Program-made: the position numbers and the translations under genes
Shown here: piece after piece, positions 46,641 through 57,500 of the stretch
How positions within the stretch are numbered: position 1 is the stretch's first letter
Layout of the letters: each line of letters starts with the position of its first letter
The notes under the pieces: generated by a model
Seen by the model: only the letters and a program-made list of their open reading frames with translations
Database searches by the model: none
Told to the model about the DNA's origin: nothing
Source of the DNA: Timema cristinae
Lineage: Eukaryota; Arthropoda; Insecta; Phasmatodea; Timematidae
Length of the DNA: 64,000 nucleotides
Assembly: GCA_039000515.1 (NCBI GenBank)
Contig: JBCFYV010001001.1
Location: forward strand, 4,329,993-4,393,992
Direction: 5' to 3'

Positions 46641-48003
46641 TTTAATCTTTCCCTCATCAATTATTTCTACCATTTCCCTCGTTATTTATTTCATCCATGA
46701 CTACAATGAACAGGTCTCTTAGAGCTGGTACCTATACCACGCTACCAGGTATTATTTTCAAAATGGAAGAGTGTGTTGATTTAAAGGAAAGGGTAGACCA
46801 TTAAAGATGTGGTTAATTGTTGTAGACGAATGTACGAGAAAGAAAAACATTAAGAGTTTTAAGAATAAAATAACATATATGACTAAGTGTGCGAATGTTG
46901 TTAAAGCGAAGGGAGTATACAAGGATAGGGAAGTGTAGAGAAAGTTAGTTAGAATGTATTAAGTACGGAGTTGTTTTTTTGAGCTTTATGCACAGTTTCT
47001 TGACCACCCCGTAAGGGAACGGCGGGATTAGGTATGTATGTATTAAATAACTAGGATATTTTCACTCGAGAATGCAAGTGTTCTATCACCAAAATTGTTA
47101 AATTTGAGATATTCGGTGTTTAAGTTTATTTAGAATGTATATAATTCACCTGTGGTGAAATTGAAACTAATATATAATTACATAAGAGGATATAAACTCT
47201 AGTTGTCATCTACTAACATTGGTTTTAAACACAAGGTCAAACTTCAATGCCCTCTTACACAAAAGTGAAAAATTGACATAGAACACTTGCATTCTCGGGT
47301 GACGATATTTCACCCAAATTAATAAACATATTAAGTAACTCCTTATGACTAATGTGTAGTGTCCACCCAGCTAACTAAGGAGGTCTTTTTCATGCCCAAA
47401 ATTGACTTAATTTATGTGATACATAAATTTTTGTTAACCTGATATCCCCATCGGTGGGTACGTAATCTGAATCTTGGACTCATCTATACTAAAGAGAGCT
47501 AAGTTCGAAATACTAGTAGAAAAAATGCTTTTTTGAATGTGTATTGTATTGCTTCTATCTAGAATAATCACTAAGTACCTTAAAAATAATTTAGAGAAGT
47601 TATTAGGAGAGATGTAGTTTAATTTCAGGAATTAGAAATAAAGTAGAGAGGGAAGAATCCTTGACCTTAAGGAAGAAGTAGTGGTTGGTTTCACTGATGA
47701 CTGGAAGAAGGCACTTGACCTGTTAAGCTGGAGGTAACGGCTGAAGATACTCAATGGAATAGGAATTGACTTGATGATTAAAAGATTAATAAGAAATTTT
47801 ATATGAATAAAATAGTGAAATAAAATAAACTATGAAAAACTTTAAATATACCATACAAAGATTTTAGATTAACTATTTGAGAATTAATAGAATGTCTGGC
47901 AATGCAATCGGTTTCATTATTGCAGAGCTTGTTTCTATACAGGAGTTATTTTGATAGTTTATATTGTATTTAAGACTATTATTAATTTATTCCAAGGATT
48001 AAT
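46641..48003. other. intergenic with one MITE, no gene
   Basis: Apart from the MITE at 47056-47309 nothing is recognised. Confidence 0.45.
47056..47309. mobile_element. MITE, about 34-bp inverted ends
   Basis: The left arm ATATTTTCACTCGAGAATGC, AAGTGTTCTAT and the right arm in reverse complement ATATCGTCACCCGAGAATGC, AAGTGTTCTAT differ at three positions. The interior is about 185 bp and non-coding. The target duplication is unclear. Confidence 0.6.
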
Positions 48004-48620
48004 TTGTATATGTTTGACATGGATAAAATACCTGCTTTTTACGGTATTCTAAATTTTCATTGTGCCAATATATCTCATCAACAACAAGAAGACGAAGAGC
48101 TGCTTATATTGTACGAGTACTACCAAAGTTTGAAATCTCGTAGTATCGTAAAACGCAGAAACAAACGTGTGTGGAGTCGAAATTTAGTGTTAAAACGGAA
48201 CAATGTGTCATGATTTTACCTGGATTAGATGCTGATGACTTCCGAAACTACTTAAACGTATGAATGAAGACATCTACAAGCTTCTTTAGTCTATAGTCTA
48301 ATACAAACACAGTGAACGTGGTCCACATGAACGAAAATGTTGAGAAAATATATCCTCTGGTCTGGTACTACCTTATCTCGACCAGGCGCACGCATGCGCA
48401 GTACAACATTCGACAAGTAGGAAGCGCAGAAAGCGATTACACGGTGCAGAAAGTAGTCGTCCGATCAGAAAATATTAAACTCGTTTGATATTTGCGCTGC
48501 CAGCTTTCTGATACGCGCACCGATCATTTAGGTATATTACACGATCATCTTGCAGCGCTGCAAAACGACGTCAGAAAGCAGCACTGCAACCTGCGTGTAA
48601 TGCGGCCTTAAAACCCTAGT
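48004..48620 (+). pseudogene. PIF/Harbinger-like transposase N-terminal remnant (tentative)
   Basis: The 69-codon ORF at 48004-48213 contains EDEELLILYEYYQSLKSRS, then KRRNKRVWSRNLVLKR. This resembles the acidic-Leu stretch followed by R-rich WV.P...KR at the start of Harbinger transposases. Just downstream, the frame RLDADDFRNYL then RMNEDIYKLL matches the following 'F..Y.RM....F..LL' part. At about 48520-48615 a GC-rich stretch ending GCGGCCTTAAAACCC may be the terminal repeat. The other end was not found. Confidence 0.4.
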
Positions 48621-49935
48621 CGTATTTCAAAGTATTAATAGCGTGGGATCAGAATAGAGGGCGCTGTTAACTAACACTTAAATCCGTCATAAGTTTCATG
48701 GGAAGAATGTTTTGGTTTAAATAAGCTGTGATTTTTTTTTTTAAATGAGAGCTAATATTCAGTATTATTTCTATATCAGCTACACCAAATAAATAATAAT
48801 ATTATTGTATTTTGATTCAAAATTGCTAATCTGGCACAAACAATTATAATTGTAGGAATAAAATAAGTCTGCATTGTTGCTATAATATAATGGGATTATG
48901 TATTTTTGCGATATAATGTAAGGAAGTGCCCTCTTAGCTGTCAATGTCATATTAATAACATGAAAAATGTTGCAGTTCTGGAAGAAATCCGGTAAATATT
49001 GTTCTCTTCTCCGTTAACTCATCTAGAGTATATAGCCATGTAGGCCATATGTGTAAATAGATAATGTTTATAATAGACAATTCTTTCATTAAGTTCATTA
49101 CCTAACCATCTATAAACTATAGGTTTTAGGAGGAATTCTTAGCCTACATTCGAAATAAAATTATAAAAAATCTTATTTGATCCTCAAAGTTAGCAATTTA
49201 TCTTGCAATTTATATAATTATACGCTTCAATTAATTTTATAACAAATAATAAACCTAATATGGGATGGATGAAGCAGCAAACCATCAACCTATTTGCTAT
49301 ATACCTTTGAGAGTATTTTTAAAATAATATTTACCCTGGCAATATAAATGAAAAGAGGCCTGACTTAATCTATAAATTCTTAGCCTCGACCAACAAAAAC
49401 TCTTAACACAAATATAGTCTACATAATTTCAAAACAAATACCTAGTCTTAAAAAGTATTAACATAGATGATAAATGGATACCATCATTCACAACAGGATA
49501 GCACCGTGCGATGAGTTGTAATTTGTTGTAGATGCTACCTTTGTCCGTCTTGAGAACAGGTTCTAGCCATTACCAGAAGGAGCCTTCATTTTTACTATCG
49601 TTAGATGGCTATTGCTGCCCATAAATCTGTAGGACGTTCTGTGAGTGTTGTCCTTCAACTAAACGCATGCGTCACAGTTTTTAAGTAACTATCCAGACAT
49701 ACCTTCACAATCCCTCCCAGGTCTTTTCGTCTATTCTAACTCACTTTACGCAGAGCTATGAGAAATTTTCCAAGCGTTGCTTATTCCACGGCTCTTCTGG
49801 ATATTTATGTATCATTAAGATGTCTTGGTGTGTGTGAATACATTACTCGTTAGTTTATTGTAGGTGCATATTTAAGTTTCTGGATCTTTCCTTGGGTAAC
49901 TGGCCCTACTCTTGGGCCAAATGACATTCTGAGAC
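48621..49935. other. intergenic, no gene
   Basis: No exon, RNA gene or identifiable element recognised. Confidence 0.45.
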
Positions 49936-49939
49936 CCAC

Positions 49940-50145
49940 TTCCCTGGTCAAATGGTCTACGACATCACACTAACAATAAACTGGACTGCTGATGACGAGG
50001 CTCATATTCCTGTCTAGTGTACACCTAATGAGGGTGGTATTTCATAAATGATTTCATACTCACTACTATGCAAATGGGGCACACTCCCTCTAAATTCAAC
50101 CTTCTTCGTCCTTAAAACATTAGCATAATTAGTGCCTATGAGTAT
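49940..50145 (+). mobile_element. degenerate SINE (shared-tail superfamily)
   Basis: AAACTGGACTGCTGATGACG, CACTCCCTCTAAATTCAACC and TTAGCATAATTAGTGCCTAT are collinear with the type B/C SINEs. Promoter boxes are eroded. Confidence 0.5.
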
Positions 50146-50489
50146 TGGCCTAACACACGCAGGTAGGTTAAGATACGGTGTTAAAAGACCTTTGGCAAAT
50201 AGTGATTAAATACAAAAGATTGTGATGTACCTGTTATCTTTGAGGTGGTTTTGACCTCTGTTTCCTCACAAATTTGGGCAACCTCTTTGGCATGTTAGTC
50301 TGCTGAAGACTTTCATGATAAGGCAGCTTATTGTCCTCCAACAAGTGATGCTTTAGCTTGAAACAATACTTTTGTTATGGAAGAACCCAACTTGTTATCT
50401 CTGATAGATAGGCTTTTCAGTTTTTGATTGACTTTTTTTTTAATCATAACTTACTGTTTTACTACCTATTTTGGTATACATATGTTCTA

Positions 50490-50815
50490 ATTACACTAAT
50501 GTGTTAAGTATAAGGAAGGTTGAATTTAGAGGAATTGTCCCCACATTTGTTTGAACGGATAGTGGAAAACCATTTAGGAAATCGTGTTGAGCTAGACTGC
50601 TGAGGACGGGGAGATCAAGATTCAAATCTCAGTTGGGTGAACTGAGGGGGGGAGGGGGGGGGTTCCTAAATGGTTTTCCAAACTCCCTCCACGCAAATGT
50701 GGGTTCACTTCCTCTAAATTCAACCTTTCCTATTCCTAATCCTTTAGCATAATTAGTAGATAAGTGTATAACTCGAACGGGTTGTAAGACACAGTGCTAG
50801 GGACATAGTAGGGTA
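50490..50815. mobile_element. head-to-head (snap-back) SINE arrangement
   Basis: The segment at 50490-50580 is the reverse complement of the body at about 50660-50770 (GAAGGTTGAATTTAGAGGAA versus TTCCTCTAAATTCAACCTTT; GGAAAACCATTTAGGAAA versus TCCTAAATGGTTTTCC). The plus-oriented copy has a head with TCGTGTTGAGCTAGACTGCT, the B-box-like AGATTCAAATCTC, and the shared tail GTATAACTCGAACGGGTTGT. Confidence 0.65.
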
Positions 50816-50824
50816 GATTAAATT

Positions 50825-50950
50825 ATTCATTTAGGAAAAAGCACCCTCAGTACATCCAACTAGGATTCAAACCCTAATATTCTGTCATAGGAAGTCCAGT
50901 AGCTCTATTGTGAGAGTGAGACCTTGGCCCATTCTACCACCAACTGGTTT
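50825..50950 (-). mobile_element. SINE head fragment (type C)
   Basis: Minus strand: CAGTTGGTGGTAGAATGGGC, CAAGGTCTCACTCTCACAAT, then GGGTTTGAATCCTAGTTGG (B box) and CTTTTTCCTAAATG. The 3' body and tail are missing. Confidence 0.6.
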
Positions 50951-51142
50951 TAATTGAATTCAACGTTGTTGGTTGGTTTTTGGCATGCAAAGTATCTAGA
51001 GTTATGGCTATCAAATCTTGTTATCTATGTATAAGGGTAAAAGCAACGGAAAAATGTCTTCAAACTGATGCTGTATTAAATTAAACACTGGAAGGAGATT
51101 AGAAGGACAAGGCCTACACACTTACTAGAAATATTATATTTA

Positions 51143-51386
51143 GCACCGCGTCTTACTACCCGTTCGGGTTATACGCTTTAAGTACTAATTACGCTAATGG
51201 ATTAGGAATTGGGAAGGTTGAATTAGAGAAAGTGAACCCGCATTTGCGTGGAGGTAGAGTGGATAACCATTTAGGAAAAACCACTCCCAGTTCACCCGAC
51301 CGAGATTCGAACCTCGATCTCCCCGCCCTCAGCAGTCGAGCTAAACACGACTAGCGCGTTAGCCAATTACATCACCGAGGCGGGTT
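51143..51386 (-). mobile_element. tRNA-derived SINE, type B, nearly intact
   Basis: Minus strand: CCCGCCTCGGTGATGTAATT, GGCTAACGCGCTAGTCGTG (A-box region), GAGGTTCGAATCTCGGTCG (B box), GGAGTGGTTTTTCCTAAATG, and the shared tail GCGTATAACCCGAACGGGTA, GTAAGACGCGGTGCTAAAT. A short TAGAAA occurs on both sides and may be part of the target duplication. Confidence 0.85.
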
Positions 51387-52145
51387 AGAAAGTTGTACCT
51401 TATAACCTTATAACCTTTCCTTCCAACCAGGCCTACTCACACTAGTCAGTAATTTATACATACAGTTAGCTCTGGTTTTAGTGAACTCGGTTGTACTGAA
51501 CATTTGGCTACAGTGAACCTAATTCATTGCTGCCAACCCACATACATTCCATTGTATGTTAACAAATTTGTTGAACACTCAACTTCGGTTTTAATGAACA
51601 GAAAAAACAATAATAAATGTCAGTCTAACATCATTCTTTAAAAACATAAGTTTTTGGTTGTTTAAACTTGAAGACACTGATTCTCTAGCCGAGTTCTTGT
51701 TTAGGTAGCAAAAGCTCCACTGAAAGTACGGAATATGCCAAATGAATGCAGGGGGGAGGGCTGAACTTAAACAATCACTGTACTTACTGACCTGGTTTAA
51801 GTTTTAATAGGCTATCTTTGTTTGCGCCAAGTAAAGGAAGACAGTCTTCTGAGTTGTATTAATACAACAGGAGTTACAGAACAGTGAATGACAGTCTGTG
51901 ACAATTTAGTAATTGTTTTCACTAATCCCTTTCCTCGAGAGAGTATATGAAAATCAAAAAAACTAGACTTTTCTACTCAGTTTAGTGTTTTGAATGCATG
52001 GGATAGTGTGGAATCAAGTGTGTAAAAAGCATATACTTTAGAGAAGGATCTGGAAAATATATTAATGAAAAGAGTATACAGTAAACAACATCATATAACA
52101 GATTTTTTTTAAAAAATATTAATTAATAGATTTTAATAAAGAGCG

Positions 52146-52380
52146 GGTCCGGGGTTCAATCCTCGGTCCTGGCACAAATTTATCTGATTGCCAAACCCTT
52201 CCTTCACCTCTGACAAGACATCTTGTGAATGTGGGGAATGCCAGGCCTCCACCGTGGTTCGGATTCCATGTTAAACTGTAGGTCCTCCATTTCATCTCAC
52301 AATCGCCCTACCATTACACATTAGCGTAAGTGTGTATAACCCGAACGGGTAGTAAGACGTGGTGCTGATAGTAATGATAG
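52146..52380 (+). mobile_element. tRNA-derived SINE, type A, 5'-truncated, 12-bp target duplication
   Basis: TAATAAAGAGCG lies at 52134-52145 and 52381-52392. The insert begins at the B box (GGTCCGGGGTTCAATCCTCG), so its A box is gone. It carries the full type A body and tail GTGTATAACCCGAACGGGTA, GTAAGACGTGGTGCTGATAG. Confidence 0.88.
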
Positions 52381-52534
52381 TAATAAAGAGCGATTGTATT
52401 TGAACTCTTATTTTGGTTGTCACTAACCCACTACTCTCAGATTTAAAAGAATCGGTTTTAGTAAACTTCGGACAAAATGAACAAAATATCTGAGTCCTAG
52501 AGGTTCATTATTTAACCAGTGTTGACTGTACATG

Positions 52535-52645
52535 GTGTCTACCATTTGGAAAAATTCAGGAAAATAGGAACTAGCCGGGAATTTGAAGTTGTTGGGGAAA
52601 ATGGGAATAAGTCAGAAATTTCATATATTACCAAAAAAAAAATCT
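52535..52645. mobile_element. end fragment of the CAGG.TGTCCA-type TIR family
   Basis: CATGGTGTCTACCATTTGGA, GGGAATTTGAAGTTGTTGGG and GGGAATAAGTCAGAAATTTC match the end at 57828 onward. No opposite end is evident nearby, so it is a fragment. Confidence 0.5.
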
Positions 52646-52689
52646 GAAAATGTCATACTCAAAAAATGAAATACAGGCCTAGTCTAATA

Positions 52690-53464
52690 GGGGAGACTCT
52701 TGTACCTATGTCCTTTTTGTTTAAACTGATGTAAGTCTGTTTGTGTTTAACACATTTACAAAATTTTTACACTAAAAGAGTACATTTTCCTTGTATTTAA
52801 ATATTTTTTTGGAAAATTGGTCATCACCTGAATATATTTTTTAATTTCTTTTGTAAATCTTTGTAAATAGCCCAAGGTCACAGACAAATAATATACCCAG
52901 ACACTCAACCTCCAGGTTAAAATGGTTGCGCTCCTTTTGGCAGCTTTGAGTCGTTCACCACTAAGATCGCTGTGATTAGTCCTATCATCACCCAGCAGTG
53001 ACACTAGCGAAGCCCAGTGTTGAAGGAGGGGCACAACGAAACCCCTGTAAGGCTGATTGTCTGTTTCTTACTTGTCGGTGCCCAACGGACAATGGGCTGT
53101 TGTACCTTGGGCCACATATTTGCATAATTTGAAATCTTGTTTAGCTGGGCTGTTAGAGATTACATTATTTATTAGACCAAACTACCTAAGTGTATAACAT
53201 ATTTATTTCAATATACAGTAGTATAATAAAGTCCCAAATTCTATAAAAGACTTAAGGGGACACAGTAGTCCCTATCCTGGCTAGGCTAAATTTGCCATTT
53301 TTTTGGTACATATATTTTGCAAACCATTTCACAAAAGCAAATAGCCTCTGATTCCCGCCAAAACCTAATGTTAAAGTGAAACATGAATATGACTGAGGAA
53401 TAAATTTTACCTTACTTTTATCAGAGTTATTAAGGGTGGCCCTAGGTACAAGGGTCTCCCCTAC
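52690..53464. mobile_element. MITE of about 775 bp with 21-bp inverted ends
   Basis: The left end is TAGGGGAGACTCTTGTACCT and the right end in reverse complement is TAGGGGAGACCCTTGTACCT, with one mismatch. The interior has related words (GTTGTACCTTGGGCCAC at about 53100; GGGACACAGTAGTCCC at about 53258) but no transposase. Confidence 0.65.
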
Positions 53465-54407
53465 AATCTAATCAGAGAAAAATTTATCCACATTAGAATA
53501 AAAATATTCGAGAGCATTGACTTATTCCAAATATTCTGTGACAGTCATCTTGCAGATAGGTCAGGCGGAGGAAGAGGGGAAGGGAGAAAGAACGGGCTAC
53601 AAACAATCTTAACTTGTTGACCCAACCATATCAGGTGTTGCTTAAAGACTTACTTAAAAAAACATGCATCATTCTGGTGGTCAGGTATAAACATCATAAA
53701 CCTTTGATTTATCCTAGCAGCCAATTACCCAGAACTTGAAAGTGGAATATATATTTATTTATGCATTTCCCATGTTTCATAATGATTATCTAGAAGCAAT
53801 AAATAAGTAAGAATTATCTCTGTAAATATGTGTCATACTTTTATAAATATTTGTTTGACAGAGGCCTATTATATAGTATAGGGCCTAGGCTATTATATAT
53901 TATGGATATTAGCCTATCAGTACTTATTTAGAAATGACTTTGGGTTTTTAGTTGGTATTTCCTTAGTAAATTACAATGTGGTCTAAACTTTGTTTTTGTA
54001 GCTGTGTAAAATATGTTATAATGTTGACACCATGTATATAAACAATAATAACAGATCATTTAATTTAATTATTCAATAAACATGTAATTAAATATAATGT
54101 AAATACAACATTCTATCCATCTACCAAGAATAAAGAGACAAGTTTGAACCTAGGCAACTGCAAGAAACAGGCAACAACAAAATCTAAGTGACATTGATCA
54201 ACCTCTAGCCATGCTGCCTTAGTACAGTCTGTGTTTTACTCTCTTCTACTGAAAAGGGGGACTGATCTATACTGAAAATTAGATAATTATGTGTTTTATT
54301 GGGTTTTAAGTATGATACCTTGTCCTTGTATACTCCTCTCAATATTTAATTCAAGGGTAAAGGCAGAAAGAGTGTATTGTATTTGAAATGTTGCATGCTT
54401 TCACCAG
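53465..54407. other. no gene recognised; likely upstream intron of AKAP10
   Basis: The first AKAP10 exon found begins in phase with an acceptor (CATGCTTTCACCAG), so at least one more exon lies upstream. None could be recognised in this stretch. Confidence 0.4.
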
Positions 54408-54557
54408 GGCAAAAGTCACCTGGTACCTCCCCTGCCAAGTCACCAAAGCACGGTGGCACCTCCCTCCTGTCTAACGGGGAGGCTCCTTCAATCCCGGGAG
54501 ATGGCTTCAACCCGTGTTTGGTCGGCCCACTTGTTGGTTTCAATGAAGAGGAGGCTG
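54408..54557 (+). CDS. AKAP10: AKAP10 exon: N-terminal low-complexity region
   Basis: The acceptor is CTTTCACCAG and the donor GCTG|GTAAGT. The translation is Ser/Pro/Gly-rich ([20 protein letters not shown]) and ends [12 protein letters not shown]. It has no conserved domain; it is accepted because its phase (1) fits the next exon and the joined sequence stays open. Confidence 0.7.
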
Positions 54558-57500
54558 GTAAGTGTTTGGCAACCAGTGTGCATACACCATCACATATGGT
54601 CCATTCAATGCTGTATCCTAGTTCCTATCAGAATATTATATTTAATAGGGAGGTTGCCAAATTATTTATTTTATTGCCGGGTTCAATACTTCATTTGTTT
54701 TGGGACTTGCTATGCATTTAGGGCCTGTACAATTTAGTTGTCTCACACACTCTCTTGAAAACAAGATCAGAAGTGTAAAGTGTAAACAATTTTAAATTTT
54801 CTTTTCAAAAAAATGCTTAAAAATGACTTATTAAACAAACAAAAATGCAATAAAAAGGACTTAAAGATCTAAAATGGCAAAAAAAGACCAAAAAACAACC
54901 TATAAAATATACATTTCTACAACCAGGGACACATGAACAGCGTTTATGTACAAATGAGCATTGTCTCTGATGGACAAAAAAAAATGACATGCCATCAAAA
55001 TCCGGGCCCTGGTGATAAGAGTGTTTTTGATGTCACCTTTGTGTTCTGTTAGCAGGCGATGATGATGGTGATCTGCCAGCCTGCTCTCGGCTCTCTAAGA
55101 ATCTTGTGGAAGTGCTCACAGACAAGGGGGCCCTCAGTTACTACATACAGTACCTGGATGCTTGTGAGGCGGCCAGCCTTGTCAGGTTCTGGTTGGATGT
55201 CGAGTGCTTCCGATCAGCTGTGCTCGACACTCCTACCCGCGTCTCTCTCACGTATGAGCAGCTGGAAGGCATGACACCTCACTGCAAGTCAACAAAAGAA
55301 ACTGCTGACAAACTAATATGTCCTGATACTCCCCTCAAACCGCCAATACAGCAGGAGGAATCAACTTTAGAACCTTGTAGTAAATTATTTAGCTCTCATA
55401 GTTATGAGAGTAACAGTGGTGATTTTAAAAGACAAGTGTCCCCTCCTCTGTTATCAAATAATAGTGTAGTTTATCAAGATACCTGTGAACCTTCTCAATC
55501 CATGGTGCCCGTCTGTGATCACAAAGCCGATTCAGACATAAGACCGGCACCTCAAGACTTAGATTCCAGATCCATTAATTTATGCAAATGTGGAAGATAT
55601 ATTTTAAATAGTGATTCTGATGCTGTTATTTCTATATCTAATTGTAAACATATTCTAAATAATATTTCTATGGAGATGGGGGATCAGGTCGTCGGTGATT
55701 CTGCCTCTGCTGGCAGTAGGTCAGAAGCTGACATTTCTAGGGATGGACCACAAGATGGAAGATCGTCAGACACATCACCCAAGTCGCCATGCCAATGTTA
55801 CGATGTGGCACAGTCCTCGGTAAATGACGCAATCAGAATATACCGAACGTATATAGGACACGGCGCTACACATCCCATCCCACTGTCTGAAGAAGTGAAA
55901 ACACGTGTCGCTGCTACCATTTGTGTACAAGATAATCAACTAGACCCTGAATGTTTTACTGAGGCTCAGAATATCATCTACCAGATCATGGACAAAGAGT
56001 ATGTACCATTAGTTGTGGATGAAAATACATTAATTCCTGCTATAACAGTGTCCAGCACAATGTTGTTAACAGTCTGTTACCCCATTTTTTTAAATAACAT
56101 TGACTGCGACTGGCTACAACTTTGTTTTTCAACCATTTGAATCATGTGCCAAGTTTTAATTGTTCTCTAATTGACTGTATGTATGGTGAATCATGCTAGC
56201 CACCACCACCTATACACTTCCTGTTTCACAGCTTGCTCGATACAATGAGTCACAACCCCTCTCCCCATAATGGCTGAGCGTGGAGTTGTACCTGCTGAGC
56301 CATTGGGACTGCTACTGTAAAGTACTGGTAGAATAAAGAAAGCAGCACCTATGTGAAAGTAAAATGCCCTACCACCATTTTAACCCAAACTGAACATGGA
56401 TATTTAGTATTAAATTGATCTATGTTAAACATCAACTTACCTTCTGTTTAGTTCAGGCTTGTGCAGACTTTGTGTTTACTTTTCTTTGTGCGTGTTTGTA
56501 TTTTTATAGATTTATAATCTCGCTATAGTAGTTTTGTTTGTTCAAAATGGCATTTAAATGTTCATGTAATTCATCTACAACTCCAGTTGCAAAGAAAAGC
56601 AGAGAATATATTAAACAAGCTGTGAAAATTGACATGTTTGGGGGGGCTTGGAAGCCTACCCCTAGACTCTACTTTGATTTCTATGGGAAAATGTAACTTC
56701 AAAACGTTCTCTGTAAAGTTGCGTTTTTCAGGAACATAAATCATTGTTATAGCAGGATTTATAGTATTATTTTTCTCCACCAAGAAAAAAAATTCAACTT
56801 ATTAATTTACATACATGGTAATTCATAATTGTATACAATGAAGTGGTTGGGTAGAATTTACATAAAAAGTAACTAAAAGTCTCATAACATATTGCCGGTG
56901 CTGCTTCCTTATCGAGATATGGCAACATTTCAGGGTAGCATTGTGCATATGTCCTTTGGTGTTTCAGAGAAATGGAACCTCATACTTGATTACTTGATGT
57001 GATTGAAAGTGGCGAGTAAGATGAAGGACCAATACACAAACGACTGAACTGACATGATTCTGATTTACAGTGAGGAGGGACAGAATTCCGGTGCCACTGC
57101 TCGCACATATGCTGCACGATTTCCTGTCCAACGACACCCAAATCCAAGGGCATTTGTAGCAGTGAATTGTTCCTGAGTGAAACAGGTCACTTTGCACCTG
57201 TGATGGTTAGTGCTGTTAGGCCGCAATGTCGTAGGACTATTGCAGTGGAAGAGGCAATTCTGCATTCTATGGAATGCTCATCGAATTCAATTTCAGTGAT
57301 TAGCAATATGTCATCACCTGTCACAGACATCTGAGTGGAGAACATTTCATGACCAATTACTGTGCCCTTCCATTTGCAACTTGTGCAGTAGTTGAATCCA
57401 GCTTTCCATTTATAACGCCACAGGACATTCTGCAGTGGCTGCTGCACCACCGCGCCACAGGTCCATAATTCCTCCCATAATACTGGCAATAGATGGAGCA

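Noticed and set aside
51300..51386. A functional tRNA gene on the minus strand
   Set aside because: This is also a SINE head, followed by the common SINE body and tail.
55999..56140. Continuation of the AKAP10 frame past 55998
   Set aside because: The conserved RGS sequence continues only after splicing at GA|GTATGT to 58806; the read-through is unrelated and ends in a stop.
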